Shown in pieces: positions 58,659 to 64,000 of a stretch of 64,000 bases of DNA. This DNA comes from CAYXSX01 sp964467925 (lineage in GTDB: Bacteria; Pseudomonadota; Alphaproteobacteria; Micavibrionales; Micavibrionaceae), in contig CAYXSX010000002.1 in the NCBI GenBank assembly GCA_964467925.1, positions 62,001-126,000 on the forward strand, in the 5' to 3' direction. The translations under genes and the position numbers were made by a program. Each line of letters opens with the position of its first letter. Positions within the stretch are counted from its first letter, which is position 1. The notes beneath the pieces were generated by a model. It did no database searches, was not told the DNA's origin, and saw only the letters and a list, made by a program, of their open reading frames with translations.

Positions 58659-60653
58659 TTATCCGAAGAGGCCTCCCAATCCGCTTACAACTGCTTCAGG
58701 TTCTACATCCAGCGCGCCCAGACCTTCAGACACCGTGCCTACGGGATCGGGCAGAGCGTCTCCGCCGCCGCTGTCAAGGCCGCTGACGACATCGTCGAAC
58801 AGGCCGTCACTGGTAATGATGCTTTCGGTCCAGGTGCTTTCTTCTTCGCCGGAAGGATCCGATACAGGTTCTTCGCTGCCTTCACCCAGAAGGCCGAGCG
58901 CGCTAACAAGATCTTCGGTTTCTCCGCCGATATCGTTAAGGAGCGTGTCTTCGCCCGTTCCGCCTTCGCCGTCATTCACAAGTGGGTCTGCAAGGTTGCC
59001 AAGCAGATCGGCATCGGCGTCTATATCAAGATTGATGTCGCCTGTAATTTCCTCTATCGGATCAAGCGGGATATCGGCGGTAACATTGGAATCAAGTCCG
59101 CCATCATTATCGTTGTTTTGCTCTAAAATGCCGTCCGTCAGGGGGTTGGTGAGGGCATCAAGCGTGTCGGTCAGGCCGTCATCGCCTTCTTCACCGCCGC
59201 CGAGAATTCCACCAAGGTCGGAAATTTGTTCAAGGGTGGAGGAAATGATTTCTTCGCCGCTTCCGGGCAGATCATCAAGGTCGTCCAGTCCGAGGCCGTC
59301 CAGCGTGTCGGTGATGATGCCGCCGCCATCGCCGATGCCAACGCTTTCGAGAACCCCGCCCAGCGCGTCATCAACGGAAGCGGTCAGGCCCAGAAGCGTA
59401 TCATCGAGATTTGTGATCGTATCGGTGAGCTGGGATATTGTTGCGCCGGGGTCCTGAAGATCGAGATCGTCTACCAGTGAAGTAATCTGATCAAGCGTGC
59501 CTTGCAGACTTTCGGCTACGCCGCCCAGTTCGGCCAGCGAATCGCTCAGGACATCCAGCCCCGTAAGGTCAGCGATGTTATTCGCCAGCGTTACGGCGGG
59601 AGAAAGATCGGCGCTTAAATTAAGGTCGGTCGCAAGGGTGTCGTCGAGCGGAACGTTTAGGCCCGTTTTCACCGTATCCAGCGCGTTCAAATCGAGCTTG
59701 AGATTAAGGCCGTCCAGTCCGCCGCTGCCCAGAACGTTTCCCAGAAGGTTGGTAACGTTCTCGGTGATGTTGGTGATTTCAGTTAGTGTGGTAGAGAGAT
59801 TTTCAGTAAGGTTTTCGGTAAGATTTGTGGCCAGATTGGTGACTTGCGTCAGGTCAATCAGATTATGAATGTCCAGAGTGTTTAAAATATTATCAAGTGA
59901 GTTTGTTATTTCGGTGATCGAAGAGGTCAGGGTGATGATGGTATCGCCCAGATCGGTGAAAAGATTGTCCACCAGCTGAACCGTATCACCGAGATTTATT
60001 TCTATGAGAGTATGGCCATCGCCGGAATTTCCATCCTGCCCGTTCGTTCCGTCCTTGCCGTCGGTCGGAGTAGGGATTTCGGGAATATCCGGCGTCCGAC
60101 CGCTGCTTCCGTTTCTCCCGCTTGCACCGTTTTGTCCGCTTGAACCGCGCAAGGTATCGGAGATGTTAAGGCCGGAACCGGCGGGGGCAAAAGAGCCCGC
60201 ATCGGAGGAGAGCTGGGAGGCACTTAGGGAACCTACCGTAGAGGACGCAAAATTCCCCCCGCCGCTGTTGTCCGAGGCGCTTGCATCGGAATTGGAACCG
60301 GATGTCCCGGGAATATTAAACTGGCCCGCGGCGTTTGCGCCGGAATTCTGGCTGCTCTGATCATCCGCTGTTATAGAAAAGGCGAAACCGGTTGGCGCGT
60401 TATTGCTGCTGCTGAAGGCAAAGTTTTCGGTTCCTGTGATGTTAAATGCGTTATTGGCGCTGAGCGCCGCGTCGGTCTGGGAGGCTTGCAGGCTGGCATA
60501 GGCCATGTTACCGGAGCCGAACAGACTTTCGGTCACACCATCAAGATCGTCGGCGGAATACTGGTCCGCATCCAGCTTGCTTGCCGGTATGACAATCGGG
60601 GTATTCGACCCTTCGAAAAAAGGTTGAGCTATGCTCTGATTTTCGCCCGCCAT
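58659..60653 (-). CDS. Large acidic cargo of the type I secretion system (putative adhesin)
   Basis: The 664-residue protein lacks a Sec signal and lies directly before the secretion genes, so it is the likely cargo. Residues 1-165 are Ser/Asn/Ala-rich. Residues 173-213 are collagen-like Gly-x-y repeats (GQNGASGRNG, GKDGTNGQDGNSG). Residues 215-560 are Leu/Asp/Thr-rich repeats such as NLTENLTENLSTTLTEI. It has only seven Lys/Arg, no Cys, and no Lys, Arg or His after residue 329. Canonical RTX GGxGxDxLx repeats are not seen. The C-terminus VVSGLGGLFG is hydrophobic, as in many type I signals. Confidence 0.82.
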   Translation of the reverse strand: MAGENQSIAQPFFEGSNTPIVIPASKLDADQYSADDLDGVTESLFGSGNMAYASLQASQTDAALSANNAFNITGTENFAFSSSNNAPTGFAFSITADDQSSQNSGANAAGQFNIPGTSGSNSDASASDNSGGGNFASSTVGSLSASQLSSDAGSFAPAGSGLNISDTLRGSSGQNGASGRNGSSGRTPDIPEIPTPTDGKDGTNGQDGNSGDGHTLIEINLGDTVQLVDNLFTDLGDTIITLTSSITEITNSLDNILNTLDIHNLIDLTQVTNLATNLTENLTENLSTTLTEITNITENVTNLLGNVLGSGGLDGLNLKLDLNALDTVKTGLNVPLDDTLATDLNLSADLSPAVTLANNIADLTGLDVLSDSLAELGGVAESLQGTLDQITSLVDDLDLQDPGATISQLTDTITNLDDTLLGLTASVDDALGGVLESVGIGDGGGIITDTLDGLGLDDLDDLPGSGEEIISSTLEQISDLGGILGGGEEGDDGLTDTLDALTNPLTDGILEQNNDNDGGLDSNVTADIPLDPIEEITGDINLDIDADADLLGNLADPLVNDGEGGTGEDTLLNDIGGETEDLVSALGLLGEGSEEPVSDPSGEEESTWTESIITSDGLFDDVVSGLDSGGGDALPDPVGTVSEGLGALDVEPEAVVSGLGGLFG

Positions 60654-60797
60654 TTTAAATTCTCCCTAAAGATATAACGGCAAGGACCCTTACCGATGTA
60701 TTCAGAATATCAATCGAAAGTTGTAGAGGTGTAAATTTTGTGTTTCAATTCAAGCACAGGATGTTTCAATTTCATTACAGCCTAAAGTATGTAACCT

Positions 60798-61526
60798 ATG
60801 GATACCCTCCTCGTTGTTGAAGATGACAAGATCATGCGCCAGATGCTCAGAGAAACGCTGGAGCAGCATGATTTCCTGATCCTTGAGGCCGCGCATGGCA
60901 AGCGGTTGATGGAAATAATTTCCGAACATAACGTCGATCTGATTTTGATGGATATGGGTTTGCCCGATGGTAGCGGCATCGATTTTATGCCGCGCATCCG
61001 CAAATGCACCAATGCGCCTGTGATCATTGTCAGCGGCGACCGGGGAAAAGTGGAAACGTTGAACGGCTTTAAGGCGGGCGCGGATGATTATATTGATAAG
61101 CCGTTTGATCCCGAAATTCTTGTGGCGAGGGTGAGAGCGACCTTGCGGCGCTATAAGGGCAGTGAGGCCAACCAGAACGAGCATAACGGCCAGAGCGAAA
61201 AGAATGAAAAAATAAAATTCGATCAATGGATTTTCGACCGTGCCCGGTTCCAGATTTTCAATGCTAAAGGGCAGCCCGGTGATTTGACGGTGTGTGAATT
61301 TCAGCTTCTCGACACGCTGATTACCGGAGCGGGAAGGGCCTTAAAGCGGGAAGAGCTTTGCGAGGCCGTGCGTGAAGAACGATATGTTCCGACCCCGCGG
61401 GCGATTGATGTTAAGATTACGCGCATCCGTAAAAAAATCGGCGATAACCCGCACGATCCGCAAATTATAAAGACGGTGCGCGGGGTCGGTTATATGGTGG
61501 AAACGGAAATAGTTTCCCATTTATAA
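60798..61526 (+). CDS. OmpR-family response regulator
   Basis: The 242-residue protein has a receiver (TLLVVEDDKIMRQML, acceptor Asp in LILMDMGLPDGSG, Lys in YIDKPFDPEIL) and a winged helix (LTVCEFQLLDTLI, REERYVPTPRAIDVKITRIRKKIG, IIKTVRGVGYMV). An Asn/Glu-rich linker of about 20 residues joins them. It is divergent from the cargo gene across 144 bases, so it is well placed to control it, and it lies upstream of tolC. The hybrid kinase of this locus is a plausible phosphate donor. Confidence 0.94.
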   Translation: MDTLLVVEDDKIMRQMLRETLEQHDFLILEAAHGKRLMEIISEHNVDLILMDMGLPDGSGIDFMPRIRKCTNAPVIIVSGDRGKVETLNGFKAGADDYIDKPFDPEILVARVRATLRRYKGSEANQNEHNGQSEKNEKIKFDQWIFDRARFQIFNAKGQPGDLTVCEFQLLDTLITGAGRALKREELCEAVREERYVPTPRAIDVKITRIRKKIGDNPHDPQIIKTVRGVGYMVETEIVSHL

Positions 61527-61650
61527 GGCCGCAACCTACGATAGTACTTCACACACATGTTTTTTGATCAATTTCGCACAGGCGTGTATTTTTAAGGGTG
61601 GGAGTTCTCCCGCTTCTATTAAACCCCTTTTCTTACGATTGGAATTGCTT

Positions 61651-62955
61651 ATGCGATTAACATGTCTTTATGCCGTGCTGGGTTTTGTTCTATTCACTTA
61701 TCCGGTCGCCGCGGAAAATCATAACGGGTATCAAGACCTTGGCGATATTCTTGTTAAGGTTTACGAGAGCAACCCCACATTAATGGCGGCGCGCGAAGAA
61801 TTGGAAGAAACCAAAGAGCTTTATCCGCAGGCACGTGCGGGGTGGTTGCCCTCGGTCACAGGCGAGACGAGCGTATATGCCAGCGATATAGATAACAGCA
61901 ATTTCGGTGGCGCGGATGGTTCCACTACCAAAGATGTAACTTTGAGCGTTGACCAGCCGATCTGGCGGGGAGGGCGGACCTTCGCCGAAACCAAACGGGC
62001 CAAAGAACTGATCCATGCCGGGGAAGCGGTTTTGAGAGAGGCGGAGCAGGATATTTTCCTTGAAACCGTTACGGTTTATATGAACGTTTTGCGCGATAAG
62101 GAATTACAGGAGCTGCGCCGTCAGAACGAGGGGATATTGATGCGTGAGCTTCGCGCGGCATGGGAGCGTATGGATATCGGCGATATTACCGATACGGACG
62201 TGCAGCAGGCAAAAGCGCGTCTTTCAAGGGCGAAGTCGGAACATATCGAGGCGAAAAAAGAATCGGAAATAAGCCATGCGGAATTCGAACAGGTGACGGG
62301 GATAAAGCCGCCTGACAAGCTGATGGTGCCTTATATGAAGCTGGGCATACCGCCGACGCTGGGCGAGATGTTTAGTATGGCGGAAAACCGGAATGCGGCG
62401 CTGAGCATTGCCAAATTCGAGCAAAGCGCATCGGAGCATAATGTGGACGCGGTATTTCGGGAGCTTTTGCCACAAGTCTCAGCCTTTGCATCCTTCAACC
62501 AGCAATACGACCCGCAGCCGGGCATTGTTGATGACAGCCGGAATCAAACTGTGGGTTTGCGGGCGAGCATTGCGCTGTATCAGGGCGGGGCGACCAGATC
62601 GCGTCATCGCGAGGCGCGCCATACCGCCAAGCGCAGGGCTTATGAGATTCAGGAAACGCGCCGCCGCGTAAAACAGGAAGTGATCAGTAACTGGCGGAGC
62701 TATGAGGCGGCGAAGGCGCAGACCGAAACGCGGAAAGAGGAAATCGAAGCGGCGGAAAAGGCGTTAAAGGGTGTAAGGGAAGAAGCGCGGATAGGTCAGC
62801 GCACGGTGCTGGATATACTTGACGCCGATCAGGAAGTGATCGACGCCAAGGTATCTTTGTCACGGGCAAGGCGAAACGAGACTGTTGCCATGTTTGCGCT
62901 TGCCGCCAGTTTAGGGCTTCTGGATACCGGTCTGTTGAGATCGGTATCGCAGTAG
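61651..62955 (+). CDS. TolC-family outer-membrane channel
   Basis: The ATG at 61651 gives a signal peptide (MRLTCLYAVLGFVLFTYPVAA) and a 434-residue protein. The two internal repeats of TolC are visible: LVKVYESNPTLMAAREELEE with LYPQARAGWLPSVTGETSVY, then FSMAENRNAALSIAKFEQSA with RELLPQVSAFASFNQQYD. The closing segment RIGQRTVLDILDADQEVIDAKVSLSRAR is the usual end of these type I exit channels. It lies 124 bases after the OmpR gene. Confidence 0.94.
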   Translation: MRLTCLYAVLGFVLFTYPVAAENHNGYQDLGDILVKVYESNPTLMAAREELEETKELYPQARAGWLPSVTGETSVYASDIDNSNFGGADGSTTKDVTLSVDQPIWRGGRTFAETKRAKELIHAGEAVLREAEQDIFLETVTVYMNVLRDKELQELRRQNEGILMRELRAAWERMDIGDITDTDVQQAKARLSRAKSEHIEAKKESEISHAEFEQVTGIKPPDKLMVPYMKLGIPPTLGEMFSMAENRNAALSIAKFEQSASEHNVDAVFRELLPQVSAFASFNQQYDPQPGIVDDSRNQTVGLRASIALYQGGATRSRHREARHTAKRRAYEIQETRRRVKQEVISNWRSYEAAKAQTETRKEEIEAAEKALKGVREEARIGQRTVLDILDADQEVIDAKVSLSRARRNETVAMFALAASLGLLDTGLLRSVSQ

Positions 62956-62956
62956 C

Positions 62957-63052
62957 TTAACGGGTCGCAATCACATAGACCGCGTGAATAATGCCAGGCA
63001 GAAAACCGAACAGGTCACCTATGACGCTATCTTGTGTTCTGCCTAAGGGCAT
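62957..63052 (-). CDS. Very short Pmp3/UPF0057-like membrane peptide
   Basis: The 31-residue product reads MPLGRTQDSVIGDLFGFLPG and then IIHAVYVIATR. The PGIIHAVYVI part is the C-terminal hallmark of Pmp3 (UPF0057) proteolipids, but the N-terminal helix of that family is missing. AAAGGAATATCAAA precedes the ATG, so it is probably translated. It may be a shortened relative or a remnant. Confidence 0.55.
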   Translation of the reverse strand: MPLGRTQDSVIGDLFGFLPGIIHAVYVIATR

Positions 63053-63080
63053 TTTGATATTCCTTTTTTAAAGGATGCTA

Positions 63081-63221
63081 TTATTCGGTTGTGGCGTCAT
63101 CGACTGCGTCGGAAACTTCTTCCGCAGCTTTTTCCAACGAACTTTTATTATCGCAGGCACTGATCAGCATCGGTGTGGATGTAAGTACCAGCGCCAGTAA
63201 AAACAATTTAAAAACCTTCAT
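63081..63221 (-). CDS. Entericidin-like small lipoprotein
   Basis: The 46-residue product has a lipoprotein signal (MKVFKLFLLALVLTSTPMLI followed by the lipobox SAC) and an acidic tail of about 25 residues (LEKAAEEVSDAVDDATTE). This is the usual form of entericidin/YgdI-like small lipoproteins. CGAAGGAGTTGAAATT precedes the ATG. It is upstream of the Pmp3-like gene on the same strand, 28 bases apart. Confidence 0.7.
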   Translation of the reverse strand: MKVFKLFLLALVLTSTPMLISACDNKSSLEKAAEEVSDAVDDATTE

Positions 63222-63274
63222 AATTTCAACTCCTTCGTGTTGTTGTTGCGGCCTAGCCAACGGCTTCGGACGTT

Positions 63275-63496
63275 TTAAGTTCTATTTTCGCGCTTTTCCC
63301 GCTTCTCCGGCGACGCTTCCGGCTTGATAAAAACCGGAAAATGCCCGGAGCCTGTATGAGGTCCGAGGTGGAGAGCGCGGTAATTTTCGCTTTCGGAGAT
63401 GAGAATATAGCCCATTGGCGTGCCAAGCAACGGGAAGTTTGCGGGCCAGATAATCTCATAGCCATAGGCGCTTAGCGGATTTTTTAGTTTGGTTTT
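63275..63496 (-). pseudogene. Decayed open frame without a start
   Basis: A 73-codon open stretch encodes LSAYGYEIIWPANFPLLGTP followed by MGYILISESENYRALHLGPH, with strong coding character but no start codon near its beginning. It looks like the 3' part of a lost gene. The family is not recognised. Confidence 0.4.
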
Positions 63497-63613
63497 TTAA
63501 GGAAGTACCGGAAGCGGTTCATCGATTTTCTGATCGGCGATATTTTCGACATAGGGTGGAAGTCAAATAACCGCAATGTGGCGTTGATGCGGGAGCATTT
63601 GGGCGGGGTTTAG
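63488..63613 (+). pseudogene. Remnant of a DUF4112-like gene
   Basis: The frame contains RFIDFLIGDIFDIGWKSNNR and NVALMREHLG, close to the C-terminal hallmark of DUF4112 membrane proteins (GDlFDvxwKaNxrNxxLL). The first half of the family domain is missing and there is no start codon with a ribosome site. Confidence 0.5.
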
Positions 63614-63620
63614 GGCGGGA

Positions 63621-64000
63621 TTACTTTGGTGTGGGTTTTTGGGTTCGTCTTTTTTCTGTCTCTATACGAATGTATTCTTCATTAGCTTTATCAATGAGAT
63701 CAAAGATTTGATGGTATGCGATTAGATACTTTTTTTCGCCGCTTAATTTCGCAGCACAATGAAGTGTTGTTCTATAGTTGAGTAAGAAACAAGTAAATCC
63801 GTTATAATGATCAATAACAGGGTTTTCACTTAATTTTCTAACACCACTATCTATATTGTTAATTCCCTTGACAATTTTTTCTACAAGTTCCATTTCCATG
63901 CGGGATAAGGCGTTGGCGTCTTCTATAGTTAATGTGTAGTGTCCTCTGAGTTCCTTGGATAGTAGCCAGGTTTCCTTGATTTTTATGGCGCCAAACCAGT
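63621..64000 (-). CDS. Partial hypothetical protein at the window edge
   Basis: The frame stays open to the right end of the window, so the start lies beyond 64000. The visible 125 residues are helical (WFGAIKIKETWLLSKELRGH, then EDANALSRMEMELVEKIVKG and AKLSGEKKYLIAYHQIFDLI), with a basic C-terminus. An internal ATG at 63899 is possible but the upstream codons look coding. The sequence is AT-rich compared with the secretion locus. No family is recognised. Confidence 0.6.
   Translation of the reverse strand, partial: WFGAIKIKETWLLSKELRGHYTLTIEDANALSRMEMELVEKIVKGINNIDSGVRKLSENPVIDHYNGFTCFLLNYRTTLHCAAKLSGEKKYLIAYHQIFDLIDKANEEYIRIETEKRRTQKPTPK

Noticed and set aside
58630..59457. Long Ser/Pro-rich open frame antisense to the cargo gene
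   Set aside because: It is the complement of Asp/Gly/Leu-rich codons, an expected shadow of low-complexity coding sequence.
1..64000. CRISPR arrays, tRNA/rRNA genes, IS elements and prophage genes
   Set aside because: I looked for regular spaced repeats, cloverleaf-like segments and transposase or phage motifs and saw none that I could support.

Overview
The window looks like a chromosomal segment of an alphaproteobacterium, probably in or near Rhodospirillales/Micavibrio-type lineages. That placement is an inference from gene content: the order mnmE-mnmG-rsmG-parA-parB facing holA, lptE and leuS, a DUF3576 lipoprotein before leuS, a DUF6489-like gene before mnmE, a SAM-II type riboswitch and a ROSE-type thermosensor. 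Five perfect parS sites place it in the ParB-loaded, origin-proximal part of the chromosome. I saw no tRNA, rRNA, CRISPR array or IS transposase. A run of 10 N at 48127-48136 is an assembly gap inside a symporter gene.

Layout. 0.1-9.6 kb: histidine genes hisA-hisF and, 6.5 kb away, hisB; between them an M23 peptidase, a zinc-ligand-rich unknown, the HslVU protease (split by an unknown gene) and a lipoprotein trypsin-like protease; then an aquaporin with an unusual pore. 10-17.3 kb: small envelope proteins, Smr protein, a winged-helix regulator, pentapeptide repeat protein, YggS and a porin. 17.6-31 kb: DUF3576, leuS, lptE and holA, with accessory genes pushed between them. The lptE-holA gap holds free-methionine-sulfoxide reductase, an AhpD-like protein, two copies of a SAM-II-like leader, a SAM hydroxide adenosyltransferase relative and a glutamate-cysteine ligase relative: a sulfur amino acid/SAM/thiol block. 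31-39 kb: parB, parA, rsmG, mnmG, mnmE. 39-49 kb: CBS protein, RsmC-like methyltransferase, sulfotransferase, MATE exporter, AsmA-like protein, Hsp20 with RNA thermometer, lipase-like protein and a sodium:solute symporter. 49.4-63 kb: a type I secretion locus with its own phosphorelay: hybrid kinase, two further response regulators, HlyD, two ABC half-transporters, a 664-residue acidic cargo, an OmpR-family regulator and TolC. The right end holds small genes, decayed fragments and a partial gene.

Most notable: (1) two SAM-II-like leaders in opposite orientation, each behind a good promoter, one driving a SAM-hydrolase-family gene and the other an unknown gene; (2) a duplicated holA 3' end differing only at synonymous positions and flanking an unknown gene, the footprint expected of site-specific integration; (3) a palindromic repeat inserted in frame in leuS; (4) five parS sites all inside genes and all read as N-V-S-R-E-T; (5) a type I secretion system whose two ATPases both lack canonical catalytic residues and whose likely cargo has no K, R or H in its last 335 residues.

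Short dispersed palindromes, some nested inside others, sit at many gene ends and account for most intergenic space.
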